DNA of 64,000 nucleotides from assembly GCA_964036315.1 (NCBI GenBank), contig OZ038482.1:17103069-17167068 (forward strand), written 5' to 3'. Below are positions 1 to 10,862 of the stretch, in pieces. Position numbers and translations under genes: made by a program. The first letter of the stretch is position 1, and every line of letters begins with the position of its first letter. The notes under the pieces were generated by a model. The model was not told the origin of the DNA, did no database searches, and saw nothing but the letters and a program-made list of their open reading frames with translations. This DNA comes from Acanthosepion esculentum (lineage: Eukaryota > Mollusca > Cephalopoda > Sepiida > Sepiidae).

Positions 1-430
1 ATAGGTAATAAGTATTGCTCAATAACACACCCCGGCATATATGATATTTTAAAAACCTCACCAACAAGCCAAGTATTGAGATTAATGCCAAACTGAAGTC
101 ATAACGAAAAAAACTATCACGTGGTTTTAATTTCGAAATACCATAATTTATTATTGATATACCAAGTAAAAATTACTCAAAAGGAGAAAAAGTTTGCATT
201 TTTTTTCAAAGGAAGATATCCACTCTCTTCGGAATGAGTTTACAGTGATGAATATTATGCGTGGGGGGGAACGAAAGAAGATAGAGAAGAGAAAGGTAAC
301 ATGAACACTCGAGTGAATTGACATATGTGATAACCTTTCTCGAAGTGAGAGTTTATTAAAATTGAAAGATTTTGTAAAAAAAAAAAAAAATCAATAACAA
401 GACGAGGTAACATTTGATTATGAGTTAAAG
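1..430. other. gene-free AT-rich stretch
   Basis: I see no gene or recognisable element. A run of 14 A lies near 376-390 and a G-rich run near 264-270. The short open frames have no family resemblance. Confidence 0.6.
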
Positions 431-830
431 ATAGCCAACAGGGGCGGCACATCTTACCCCCGGAACCCGTAACCGGGTTGGGGGCGGTTTTTGGCTACCT
501 TTTTAGCCTCTGCCATTTTTAACACTGTTTTATGGCCATTTTTTATTATTTTTAAACTGACGTTACATTGTCAGTCATCAACTTATATATCGTGTATTTG
601 TAGACACTATGGGTGGGTACTACTTAGGAACCCCCGACGAAGTTGGAGCCCCAAAAGGGCGTGTTTTAGCAGTGTTCTTTTTGCTTTTGTACTTTTTACT
701 TTCTTCTACCTAAGTTACATTGTCAATCATTAACTATAATAATCGACAGGGCCGGTGCTTACTACCCCGAACCTCTCAACTGTGTGGGGGCCCCCATACC
801 TACCGGGTAGGGGGGCAGAAGTGTTAATTT
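431..830. repeat. duplicated GC-rich hairpin motif
   Basis: Two GC-rich islands (about 436-492 and 742-825) contain short inverted pairs such as AACCCG/CGGGTT and CTACC/GGTAG. A shared tract near 558-590 and 709-737 (TTACATTGTCA...TCA) shows that part of this stretch is directly duplicated. They stand out in otherwise AT-rich sequence. They resemble the hairpin-rich LTR module found elsewhere in the window only in general character; I could not align the two. Confidence 0.4.
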
Positions 831-3800
831 CGGTAGCGTTTATTTTTTTTTAAATTGTAATTTTTGTTTTTTTTAACAATTCTTTTTTAAATCAATTAAG
901 AGTGATTATCTCGATAAAATCATTTTTTATTCCGGGATCATCCACTAAGGTGGATTTCTTATTGTTTTTTTGTTTTTTTACTAATAGTAATACTAACCAG
1001 AAGTCCATGTCTAGTAATTAAAATAAAATTTCTAGTCCCTATTTTTTACATTTCTAGAAAGATAAAACTGAGAAAATATCAGTTAAAAAACGTTTAAAGA
1101 TTTCAACACATGAAAAAATTTTCCCGAAAACTGAAATACTGTTTTTAAAACAAATTTTTAAGACAATCCCGTTTGTGTTGTGTTGGAATCTTTGTAAAAC
1201 TTTTTTTTCAGCAGAGATGCGTTAGCGATTGATCTTTATGGAAATATAAAAATTTGCAACTTAAATATTTTTTCGAGTAAAATTCAGTCATGAAAATATT
1301 ACTGTTTATTGCAAAAAGGATATCATTTTCTCAGATTTTTTTAAAATAAAAAAAAATATTCATTATAAAGTAAATAATGAATATGTACTGAAATTTGCAT
1401 TTAAATTGGATAATTCCCTGATTTTTGGTAATTTAAAAAATAAAGCTGCCCTTCCCTCCAATTTCCTTTCCAAGGGTTTGTGGACCTAGGTTGGCGAACT
1501 TTAAAATCGACACGTAGTAGAGAGGAGGACCACATATGAAAGTTTGGGGGTGGGGTCCGAGACCTTAACGCCTGCCCTGATAGCCAACAAGACATATTCA
1601 GTTAAAGACAGATAGAAAATGAGACGAACAAAACGTGTGTCTGACACAATGTAAATTTTTAAGGAAGTTAAGCAACTTACTGTGATTTGTTATTTCAGGC
1701 CGTTCTAAATCGACCACTGAAATCAATAATGTTTCAGGAAATAGTTTTAGTGTTTTTCACTTTAGCGTTTATAAGCAGCTTTTCAACTGTACGCGTTACG
1801 ACTTGTAGACCTTTTGTTTAGAACGACTTAATTAGAAACTAAACCTAATCCCCTGAGTGCTACAATTTTCTTGCTTATATCAGACAGAACGAGTGGGAGT
1901 TGGATTATAAATAAATTACTTGACAACAATACAGACCAAAATCTAGCGGAATAAGTTTATGGTAGGTTTTCAAATATTGGGATCTACAAAACCAACTTTT
2001 ATCAGCTGTCCGTTGTACAGTCTTCTAACTTTATATTCAGATCAAACGGGCCGAAAACAAAAAAAAACTAATTTAAACCTGGTGGCCCGGAATCCACTCG
2101 CCAGATAGAACCTTTCGGGAGTCGAAGTGACGTTCTAACATAAAATGCAGTGTATTTTATTTCCCCCAGAACATAAAAGAAATGACAAATATTTCTTTTT
2201 GTTTTTAATATGTTGAAGGTTATTTTTCTACAAACAGGAAATTTGCTGACCAGCGGATCATTAAATTATTTTTGTATAAAAAACACAATATTAAAATGCA
2301 AGACTGGTTTTCTTTTTATCAAAAATACAGTGAAACATGTGAAGAAAAAAGATTTCACCTTCACAGAAATTTTATTTGTAAATATTTAAAATTTTTACAA
2401 AAGCGTAAATCACCTAATTGACAAAATTCAGCTTTTTCTCTTCCCAAAAGAAAGGCTTTGAATTGATCTTTGTATCTCATTTATAATATTTTTCTTCTTC
2501 CCTTTTTTTGTAATAATAAACCTTGATCTCTTGATTGGGTTGAGGCTTTGTGTTGTTTTTTAAAATTTTATGGATGTCCAAAAGCAGAATAATTTTTAAT
2601 AAAGAGAATATAGTAAATTAATTTTTCTCAAATTTAATTGCTAGATTTTAGGAAACTTAAATATTTCATTCCTATTATTTTATCTTTAATTCGTTGGGTC
2701 GAGTATAAATGTAATTGTGATTTCTTTTGTCTATATAGATGTTCATGAAACAAAAATTAATCTGAATGGGGTGTGAAATAAAAAAAAGTTTTCAGCCTGA
2801 CCTGCCATATATTCCCTGTAAAACATTTGGAGTGTTATGGTGAAGAATAAGTATCAGATTCATTCCTGAGAAAACATTACAAGAAAGAAAAAAAATCTTC
2901 TCTTCTTTTGTCTCTCATAGATGGTTGGATAATAAATGTTAGATTTTGTTATGCAACTCGATGTTCTGCCATTAATGAGCTCATAGACATGATACACTAA
3001 ATCAAAATAAGGAATAACTCATAACAGAAAGAATGACTACTCCAAAGATTGAAGAAATGCACCAGAGAAATCTTTCACACTGAAAGAGAAAAACCAGAAA
3101 TATTAGTTAAATATTAGCTTATTTGGCATTTTGACATTGTAGAATAAAATAAAATAAAATAACGCCACAGAGTTTTTAACTCCCCAAATACAATTGTATA
3201 CTTGTAAAATATATGATATATGCTGATATCAGTTCTCTAGTCAGTTCTGCGTGATACTTATTGAAATCTTTAATAATAAAGAGAGAAATGTGATTTACGA
3301 GAAATGTTTTCCAAAATTTGGTTTCCGCATCCGTAGATAACTTGTCGAAGATAAACGATCTTACACTGTCGTGATTCTTTCTATATAACGCGATTGATCA
3401 ACAAATGGCGACATCGAAGATAGAAGATGGAAATCGGTCTCAGCATTGTATTTGTTCAGCAAGATTTCATGATAAATAATGATCAAGGATGGCCACCTTA
3501 CTACGGAGAAGTGGTGAGCAAGCTTCTATCATATACCTATATATAGCTATTGAATTGAGTTCGATTCCCACTATGTGTCTCAAAGTTGTAGTCCCGTGTC
3601 AAAAAAAAAAAAGGGAGACGAAATACGCAGTCTAGTTACTGGATTAGACAGTCGATTATTCCATAAACTCGCTTGTGTTCGGTGTTCAAAATTCGATAAA
3701 AATCTAAAATTTACAATGCCGATTTTCAAAGCGTAAGCGTTCTGACAACAATTTGGGAGATTAACACTAACAAACTTTGAAAAGCAAATTCTTTCTCTGT

Positions 3801-3880
3801 TTGGCATTGTGTCGTTTCGTATTTGGCTGTTATGACTTTTGGTTTGGTTCTCACTATCTTTTATTATTCTAGTGAGCCCG
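831..3880. other. gene-free interval
   Basis: No coding region or classifiable element was found. The interval is AT-rich with many homopolymer runs. A slightly GC-richer patch at about 1440-1600 could be the end of an unclassified repeat, but nothing supports a family call. Confidence 0.55.
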
Positions 3881-3889
3881 ATCCTCAAT

Positions 3890-4365
3890 TGGTGTCACAT
3901 TTGTGTTCGTCGCAGTTAGCTCCTCCTCATTTCCTTAACCCGTCAACAGGGGTCTCTCTCTCCCGGGAGTATAAATACTGGTTGACCTTTCGCCTCTTTC
4001 TCTCTTTTTCTCTGCTTACGCGCACTTGTGAGCAACTATGTCGATTTCGGCCGCGGGCCGAAACCTCGCACGTGAGGCGAGGTATAAAAAACTTTCTCTT
4101 AAAATTTCCAATATGTGAACTCTTATACACAACCAGCGTTTCCCATATTCTGGGAACACGCTAAAACAAAATTCACCCGTACGGACATTCAACTCAACAC
4201 ACACACAATAACTTTCCATACAGACTCTGTAACATTTTATTCATGTCTTTAATGTATTTGTAATTCGTATTTTAATCTATTTGTCATTAATATATAATTA
4301 TTTTGTACATATGTATCGGTCTTGTTTGTTTCTTTGGACTCCATTAAAGTCCAACATTCTTATGT
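3890..4365 (+). repeat. LTR-like promoter segment, unclassified
   Basis: The stretch has retrotransposon LTR character. A TATA box (GTATAAATAC) lies near 3969, followed by a pyrimidine-rich leader. There is a perfect hairpin TTTCGGCC/GGCCGAAA near 4034-4052 and a second short hairpin (GGACT...AGTCC) ending in CCAACA near 4358-4363. I found no matching target-site duplication or internal coding sequence, so it may be a solo or partial LTR. Confidence 0.35.
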
Positions 4366-4509
4366 AGCTGGACCGGCCAGCGGAAGCCTTAACCTTGAGA
4401 TAACTCATCTTCTCTTCTCACATCCACACACCGCATGGTCCACTACATGTTCTAAGCTATGAGCTTCGTAACTATGAAAAATAAGAATCTGTGTCTGATC
4501 TTATCTATG

Positions 4510-4552
4510 TCTGTCTGTCTGTCTCTCTCTCTCTCCCTCTCTCTTTCTCTCC

Positions 4553-4622
<70 letters not shown>
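4510..4622. repeat. (TC)n-(TA)n microsatellite
   Basis: A compound tract of TCTG/TC units runs into an (AT)n tract of about 30 bases. The open frames over it are repeat translations. Confidence 0.95.
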
Positions 4623-4624
<2 letters not shown>

Positions 4625-4629
4625 ACAGA

Positions 4630-5340
4630 TTTGCTAAAAAATGAGCATACCATGATGAAAAAAATGCTTAATAAAGACAAAGTTTTATAGTCAAAATTCT
4701 TGTTATTATTAAGAAGAAAGACCAAAGGATTTTCTTATTATTAAAATTATATTTTTAATCCTTTTTAGAACGTTCGAAATTTTGGTTATATATCTTTTTT
4801 TTCCTCAGCGGAATTCTGGGGACAAATATTAGTATAGGAAATTTTAGCGTCTTTTTTGCAGTGAAAAACACATTGATTTGGAAATTCTTACAAAAATCAA
4901 ATAATTGTCGTATTTTAATGAAACTTTCGTCTTTACAAATGAACGAAATTATGTTTTAAAAGTTTCTTTTTTAAATATTTCTTTTTTTTTACATTTTTTT
5001 TTTACATATTTTAACCCACACTTATTTAATTTTATGAAATTTCAAGAAATTAAATTTTGTAACGCTTAATGTTTATATAAGTAATGCGCAGAAGTCCATG
5101 GAGAATTTGAATCATCAATTTTTTTGTAAAATGGGATACCCAGTTTGCGGAAATCTGCTTTGAATCGTAAAATATTAAAAAAATGCAATAAAACTAAGAT
5201 ATAATTTAATTAGAAAAGTTTTTAATTGCTTTTATGAATAAGATACATTATGAATACCATTGCCTTAAAAAATTCGATGAATAAGGAATTTTTACAAGAA
5301 TTGTTTTAATTTAAAATAAATAATTAGAATAATTTATAAA
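4630..5340. repeat. AT-rich dispersed repeat, copy 1a
   Basis: This segment aligns base by base with about 50,300-50,990. Shared blocks include AAGACCAAAGGAT, CCTTTTTAGAACGTTC and GATTTGGAAATTCTT. No protein is evident. Its continuation (copy 1b) resumes at 6125, after a LINE 3' end that appears to have been inserted. Confidence 0.75.
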
Positions 5341-5544
5341 GTTTTAAAAATTTATTTGTAACGGTCAAGTGCTATTGTTATTAAATAAGGACTAAACATG
5401 AATGGAAAAACTTACTACGATTCATCGACCCTCAGTATTTTAAAAAGAATTTTGAATTTTTTTTATGTGTGTGTGTGTGTGTAATCATGCCCATTTTTGT
5501 AAACAAAGACGTCCATACTTTTTTTTTTTTTAATCGTATCACCC

Positions 5545-6122
5545 CAAGCAAGGCTGGAAGCCACTATCACGCAAGGGGTTAAAGAATGGTTGGAGGAAGA
5601 GCAGATAGGAGTGGTAAAGGAGAGGATGTGGAGAAAGAGAGAGACGGTGGGTCGATCAAGGCAAGGGGGTTACAGAAGATTTGGATCGAGAGCAGATAGG
5701 AATGAAAAATGAAAGGATGTGGAGAAGGGAAGTGGATAGATCAAGGCAACTGGAGATGTCGATTAACGCTACACTTAAACCGTTGGAGATTGTATTTGTC
5801 AGGGAAACAGTAATAGGGAAGGGAGTTCCATAGGCGAGATATGCGAGACATGAAGCTATTGGAGTAGAAGAGACGTCTGCATCTAACAGTTTCCACGGTG
5901 TAGGGGTGGGAGCGGGATGCCAGCCTCGTGGGGCGTTTAAATTCACGAGGCCTAGGGACAAGCGAAAGCAGCTCCTCGGAGCAATTACCGTGAAAGTACT
6001 TGTAAAAAGGCAGAGCAAGGCAACATCGCGTCTGTGAGAGAGCGACTGCAGACGAGATGACATATCGGGGCCAATCACGTTGCCTATCCGTCTCTGAAGA
6101 GCTATAGTTACAGTAAATTTAG
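5545..6122 (-). pseudogene. non-LTR retrotransposon pol C-terminal fragment
   Basis: The minus strand encodes the conserved C-terminal tail found downstream of the reverse transcriptase in many jockey/CR1/RTE-like LINEs. SSRLQSLSHRRDVALLCLF is followed, after a one-base frameshift at about 6010, by YKYFHGNCSEELLSLVP and later SRISRLWNSLPYYCFPD. The RT palm is absent, so this is a 5'-truncated, frameshifted copy, as is typical of target-primed insertion. The 3' flank at about 5575-5720 contains two tandem versions of an AGCAGATAGGA...GGATGTGGAGAA unit, probably 3' UTR. It lies inside the AT-rich dispersed repeat. The exact LINE clade is uncertain. Confidence 0.8.
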
Positions 6123-6124
6123 AG

Positions 6125-6592
6125 CCGGAATACCTATAATTCAATAAAAAATTATAGTACAGAGAATATTTTTCTAAATGTTTAAGATTAATGGGGTAGT
6201 TAAAAATTATATAAAAAAGGCATTCTCGTTATATTCCTCAAGTAATTTTTACAGATAAAACGACCGTAAACAAAAATTAGGTAAACTTCCGTCTGTCACT
6301 TAAACTGTCAACGCGTTAAATAAACAGCTACCGCTGTAATAACAAATGCATTTCTGTGATATTTTATACTTAAAGTAAGTAATATTTGTATCAAATCAGA
6401 TTAATTAAACTTTAAATCAGCTAATATTCTTCAAATAAAGTTTCAGGAAAGTATATTTTGTTTTTGAAAGATTTTTTTAATAAAGAGGATTACATCGTGA
6501 TGACGGATGCCTGAAAATAGCACTAAAATCACTGATATGAGCAATTTCAAAACGAAATCACCTTCCAGTTAATTTAAATTAATTTTGAAATA
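6125..6592. repeat. AT-rich dispersed repeat, copy 1b
   Basis: Matches about 27,140-27,520 and 51,175-51,330 through blocks such as GCATTTCTG, AAATCAGCTA and AAAGTATATTT. It reads as the downstream half of copy 1a. Confidence 0.7.
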
Positions 6593-6594
6593 CA

Positions 6595-6596
<2 letters not shown>

Positions 6597-6658
<62 letters not shown>
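6597..6658. repeat. (TA)n microsatellite
   Basis: About 30 TA units, directly downstream (minus sense) of a PLE 3' region. Confidence 0.95.
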
Positions 6659-6661
<3 letters not shown>

Positions 6662-6764
6662 CGCCAAAGACAACTTAGTCCTGCTGATTTTCTTTTGTAT
6701 TTTCTCATATTTTCGAATGAGACTTTTTATTTCAAAATTATATTGGTATATATATTTTCCAAAA

Positions 6765-6809
6765 GACAACCGAGTACTTTCGAACGTCATCGTTCATCAT
6801 CAGGGTCAA
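6765..6809 (-). ncRNA. hammerhead ribozyme, PLE-linked
   Basis: On the minus strand the catalytic core reads CTGATGA (6797-6803), stem II GAACG/CGTTC with loop ATGA, and GAAA (6778-6781). A minimal stem III GTAC follows, then cleavage triplet CTC, with stem I formed by TTGACC against GGTTG (two G.U wobbles). It lies about 250 bases downstream of a PLE GIY-YIG endonuclease on the same strand. Hammerheads are an established component of PLE terminal repeats. All core residues are present. The two-base-pair stem III is weak as a monomer, which is usual for PLE hammerheads. Confidence 0.75.
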
Positions 6810-7062
6810 ATTTTTAACTTTAGCCAATTGCCTTGCAGCGGAATCGTATTGCTACATTTATACGAACCAGATGAACGTTACGAATTATTTTTAATTCAAA
6901 AGACGCGTTAATGTTATGACGTGCAGGCGAAGCCATGTGATTGTATGAATGGGTGAAAATGATTTTTTATTGTAAATACCGAAAGAACAAAAATACGTTA
7001 TGGAATTAAAAAAAAATTTCAAGGGAAATGATTATGTGATTATCTAATTACGTAGAAATATA

Positions 7063-7653
7063 TTATAGACATTGAAGGATGTTTCCAGAAATATTATAAG
7101 CTGTGCGATTAATAAGAGATCTGTTGCTTTTAATATGTAGTGCCTCTAAAATTTTAAGGTGTCTAATGTCTGTATGTTGATCAATAATTTTAGTATTGTC
7201 TATAAGGATTTTACGAATGCCAGAATGCAGAAGGGAAATAGTATGTGACATAAGATGTTGTTTAATAGCACTAGAATTATTTAACTGCATAGTTAATTGC
7301 CTGGAGAGCCGGGTGGTTGTAAATCCAATGTATGTATGTGGATTAGAAGAGCATTCTTCCATGGGACATTTAAACTCATACACAACATTAGTTCTATCAA
7401 CCACAGCAGCAACTGGAGAAGGGTTATTGCGCATTACCAATTTACAGGTTTTACATTTACTATAATATATATTAAGTTTTAAGATTGACACCCAAACACT
7501 GAAATGTTCGTATTGGAACTTCCGGCGTGAATGCCAAGTAGTACAGCATGCCGTTTCCAAATTTCTGGCGGAGTGAACTGAGTCATGGTACTCTTTTTCT
7601 CGCAGACGATGCCCAACTGACCCTGTGCAGTCGACAAAATTAAAAACAAGCAA
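7063..7653 (-). pseudogene. Penelope-like element GIY-YIG endonuclease end
   Basis: The 196-residue frame contains the C-terminal portion of a PLE polyprotein. A CKTCKLV zinc-like motif is followed by VYEFKCPMEECSS and the GIY-YIG core TYIGFTTTRLSRQLTM, then the later helix IKQHL and HLKILEALHI. In PLEs this endonuclease nicks the target for primed reverse transcription. The RT that should lie upstream (higher coordinates) is missing, so this is a 5'-truncated copy. The first ~60 residues look unrelated and are probably not PLE. A hammerhead ribozyme sits downstream on the same strand. Confidence 0.85.
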
Positions 7654-7706
7654 GGCGCTTGCGCGAAATTAAAATATAAAATGGCGACAATTTACCCATC
7701 GCACCA

Positions 7707-7722
7707 TACACACACACACGCA

Positions 7723-7766
<44 letters not shown>
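7707..7766. repeat. (CA)n microsatellite
   Basis: About 30 CA units with a few interruptions. Confidence 0.95.
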
Positions 7767-7768
<2 letters not shown>

Positions 7769-7871
7769 GATTCTTCCGAAAATGTTAACTTACTTCCAAG
7801 AAATTTTCTCCTTTCTTAAAAGAAATACTCCTTTCTCAAGCCATCGTCATTTGTCTTCTGTGTGCTGTGTC

Positions 7872-7924
7872 CCTTGTCAGTTGAGTAATCCACTGCTCCA
7901 ACGGGCCTCGGTGACGAAGAGGTA
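7872..7924 (-). repeat. truncated inverted copy of hammerhead SINE head
   Basis: This is a minus-strand version of the tRNA-like head of the SINE that follows, with about 16 internal bases missing. Together the two form a hairpin with arms 7890-7924 and 7944-7978 (two mismatches) around a 19-base loop. Confidence 0.75.
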
Positions 7925-7943
7925 GCAAATCAGACTCAATATA

Positions 7944-8124
7944 TACCTCTTCATCACCGAGGCCCGTTGGAGCAGTGGGTATGGCGTTTACTTGATAACT
8001 CAACTGTCAGGGTTTCAATTCTCGGTAGTGGATGCGCACTGCTGATGAGTCCCAAATATAGGACGAAACGGCCGTCCAGTGTTTTCTGCAATCTGTTTAT
8101 GTATCTTTCAAACTCAATGAATTA

Positions 8125-8126
<2 letters not shown>
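7944..8126 (+). repeat. tRNA-derived SINE carrying a hammerhead ribozyme
   Basis: The 5' part has pol III-type internal promoter signals: an A-box-like TGGAGCAGTGG near 7967 and a B-box-like GGTTTCAATTC near 8011. The tRNA-like head is followed directly by a hammerhead ribozyme (8037-8081), a tail of about 45 bases and a (TA)n run. The arrangement recalls the Schistosoma Sm-alpha SINE-like repeats, which also embed a hammerhead. No protein is encoded, so mobilisation would depend on a partner LINE or PLE. Confidence 0.75.
8037..8081 (+). ncRNA. hammerhead ribozyme in SINE
   Basis: All elements of a type I hammerhead are present. Stem I is CACTG (8037-8041) with CAGTG (8077-8081). The core is CTGATGA (8042-8048). 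Stem II is GTCC/GGAC with loop CAAATATA, followed by GAAA (8065-8068). Stem III is CGG/CCG, and the cleavage triplet GTC ends at 8076. The core and stem II are nearly identical to the known Sm-alpha hammerhead of schistosomes. No base disagrees with the consensus, so self-cleavage of a transcript is plausible. Confidence 0.9.

Positions 8127-8204
<78 letters not shown>
8127..8204. repeat. (TA)n microsatellite (SINE tail)
   Basis: About 38 TA units immediately downstream of the hammerhead SINE. Confidence 0.95.
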
Positions 8205-8207
<3 letters not shown>

Positions 8208-8454
8208 TACAAGATCCATAATCCATTAGGGTCGAATGGGCATCACCTAGGCAAGACAGCTCCGAAAACACCGGCTATAGTACCGAGCCGTTCAGCCACT
8301 CACCCATAGCCGAGAAGAAATGGACTCACACCCTTCTCAATATATAATAGTAAAAAAGAAGGTAAATAAAATCTGGAATTGAAGAGTAGAACTGACTCAA
8401 GTGCATGTATTTCGCTAGCGAAGCAGTTGGCAATGACCAGTATATATTATTCTT

Positions 8455-8695
8455 TTCTTTTTATGTGCCATGTCCTTTCAGGGCGTAGGCGATCATGGCT
8501 TTCCACCTCTCTCTATCCCTTGCAGCAATCAACCAGTTCCTTCCCTCTGCTTCCTTCCCCAGACCATGTTCTCTCATCCACTTGCTCAAGCTCGCCATGT
8601 ATGTCACGCGCTGCTTTCCCTTGTCTCTCTTTCCTTCTATTCTACCAGTGAGTATCAGATTCTTCAAGCCCTCCTTCCTCATTCATGACCATATT
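8455..8695 (-). pseudogene. LINE pol extreme C-terminus, copy 1
   Basis: The minus strand encodes the last ~70 residues of a LINE polyprotein: NLILTGRIEGKRDKGKQR, a KWMREHGLG stretch, RDRERWKAM and a terminal KGHGT. This tail (GKIEGRR.RGRQR ... RDR..W) is typical of endonuclease-type LINEs deposited as 5'-truncated 3' ends. A second, more diverged copy lies at 22,553-22,773. No other part of the element is present. Confidence 0.75.
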
Positions 8696-9018
8696 TTTTT
8701 TTACTTTCAAAACAACGGTGAAGCCAAGACCTATTATTTGAAATAAATACCCGCCTGAAAAATTTACTAAAATTAAGATAAAATAATAAGTAATAATCAC
8801 ATTTAATTAAAAAGAATTAAATAAAAAATTCTTAAATTTAAAACTTTTGAAAACATAACAATATTCTTACTTGTTTATAAATACATGTTGCAAAATAAAA
8901 ACCTTACATTTGCTAAAGTACATGATAAAGTACATCAGAGGATGAAACGCGTTGGTAAAGAAAAAAATTTATTTTATCTTTATTCATACTGTCTTTTTAT
9001 AGATAGATTTTATTTATA

Positions 9019-9026
9019 TCTGATAG

Positions 9027-9057
<31 letters not shown>

Positions 9058-9082
9058 GATAGATATTGATAATATTAGTGGT

Positions 9083-9145
<63 letters not shown>
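9019..9145. repeat. (GATA)n followed by (TA)n
   Basis: A GATA tract near 9022-9063, then about 28 TA units. Confidence 0.95.
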
Positions 9146-9225
9146 CTCCTGAAAATTAATTTCGGCTGAGCTCTGTGGGAAGGAAGCGTGGGTTTGTAAA
9201 CAGTGACTATTAAAGCTAATATAGC

Positions 9226-9310
9226 ATGACTCTTCGGCAGAATTGAGTCCTGTCAGTCACTGTGTGTTTATCTAAATCTAAAAATAAATACGCTAAAATT
9301 CACCTTCATC
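9226..9310 (+). repeat. dispersed ~85-bp repeat, copy 1
   Basis: Matches 48,449-48,530 in the same orientation: shared GACTCTTCG, AGAATTGAGTC, CAGTCACTG and ACGCTAAAATTCACC. In the second location it sits immediately upstream of a hammerhead SINE. Confidence 0.7.
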
Positions 9311-9377
9311 CCTGCCATCATTTCCAAGAGGAAAGAATCCAGATAGAACTCCAGGACTGAGTAAGAATATAATATAA

Positions 9378-9558
9378 AAGGCTCAAGCACTAATATTCCA
9401 TGGTTATAATTTATTACATTGGAATCGTGGATCACGATCCAATTCATCAGACCTACAAATTCAAAAAGCTTTTTGAATTTGTAGGTCTGATGAATTGGAT
9501 CGTGATCCAGATTCCAATGTAATAAATTATAACCATGGAATATTAGTGCCCGAGCCTT
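9378..9558. repeat. ~180-bp near-perfect palindrome
   Basis: The two halves are reverse complements about the central AAAAAGCTTTTT at 9463-9474. Arms of about 90 bases carry only a handful of mismatches and there is no spacer. A (TA)n run starts four bases after it. The arms contain CTGATGA followed by the stem-like GGATC/GATCC but lack GAAA, so it could derive from a decayed hammerhead. Confidence 0.9.
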
Positions 9559-9559
9559 A

Positions 9560-9561
<2 letters not shown>

Positions 9562-9655
<94 letters not shown>
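9562..9655. repeat. (TA)n microsatellite
   Basis: About 46 TA units. Confidence 0.95.
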
Positions 9656-9656
<1 letters not shown>

Positions 9657-9659
9657 TTC

Positions 9660-10640
9660 TGTTCATATTCATAGAAATACAGAGAAGAAACTGCGAGAGT
9701 GTTGTCTGAACAAATCAAGATACATATAGAGAGCGTGAGAGAAAGGGGGAGGGAGATATATGAATCAGAAAAAACATGAACACGTCCATGTTTTATGTAA
9801 ATAAAAACATATGCAGTTGGCCCCTAATGTTTAACCACACTGAAAATGGAATCAGCGAATTATGTCCTTTCAGAATGGAAGCGATTATGATTTTCTACAG
9901 CCACCTTTTCTTTTAATATCTATAAACTGTACATTGTCTTCATTCTTGTTGATAAAGACAGGGAAGGAGTTTTCTGTTGCGTGTTCTGCACTTTTCAAAT
10001 TCAAAGTTTCCTTTTCTTAGACAGGTTATTAACCAAGACTATAGAATCCATTATATTTTTTTTATTGAACCCACATCTATAGAGATATACGAGCGATGTT
10101 CCAAATGTATTGATTTCCTATTTATTTCCACGTAAGTTACAATAGATCCAGAGGGGGGCACAATAACACTGTCTGACAGAACGTATTCACTCCTGTTGAC
10201 GACGAAGAGGAGCCTATTCACTGCACTAGTGGAAGCAATACACTTTTTCTCTGAAACGCATTATCTGTCATTTAACAAGCTTGCATGCACTGTTTGGTCT
10301 CCGTATTCGTTCAGTAAACGTTGATGAATCTCAGTGGTTGGAATTGCTTCCTTATAGTGGAATTCAATGACACACCCTGTTTTGTACACACTTTGCAGTC
10401 AGATGCTCTCTGTAAAAAGAAAAAAACATAGGTTATTAACAAGAAGGTTCAGTTTATATCATACCACCAACATACACTTCTCAAGTTGTGTCGACATAGA
10501 ATAGAAGGAATTACTTTCGGAGCAACATTCGTATATATTAAATTAGATTTGGAAGTTTAATATTCACTAAATTCTTGTTGCCACTCAACAGCAAATGCGT
10601 AATAACACAACTTAGTGGTAGACAAATAATGTTAAAAACA
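9660..10640. other. gene-free interval
   Basis: Nothing recognisable; AT-rich single-copy-looking sequence. Confidence 0.5.
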
Positions 10641-10644
10641 ACAG

Positions 10645-10862
10645 ACATTTTGTGTCGATTAATTTTAATTTTCCAAGTTAAGAATAATCCTTCTCAACAA
10701 GGAGGAAATTCCGTCGGAAATATTTCCTGTACTTTTCTTCCGAAATGAACTTCTGACAATTTCTGGTGGAATTTCCTCCTCGTCTGAGAAGGATTATTTG
10801 TAACTTGGAAAAGTCGATCATTAAAATGAATCGACACACATTTTTTTTTTCGTTTTTAGTAG
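10645..10862 (+). repeat. PLE terminal repeat with inverted arms
   Basis: Arms at about 10,650-10,715 and 10,768-10,845 are inverted copies (shared GAGAAGGATTATT and its complement). The right arm and following bases (10,725-10,862) are also repeated directly at 13,915-14,045, at the other end of the PLE. Direct terminal repeats plus an inverted extension are the known pLTR architecture of Penelope elements, so this is read as the upstream terminal repeat. Confidence 0.65.

Noticed and set aside
4459..4725. Open frames rich in SLSLSL, RERERE and YIYIYI here and at many other loci
   Set aside because: They are translations of (TC)n and (TA)n microsatellites; both strands stay open because the repeats contain no stops.
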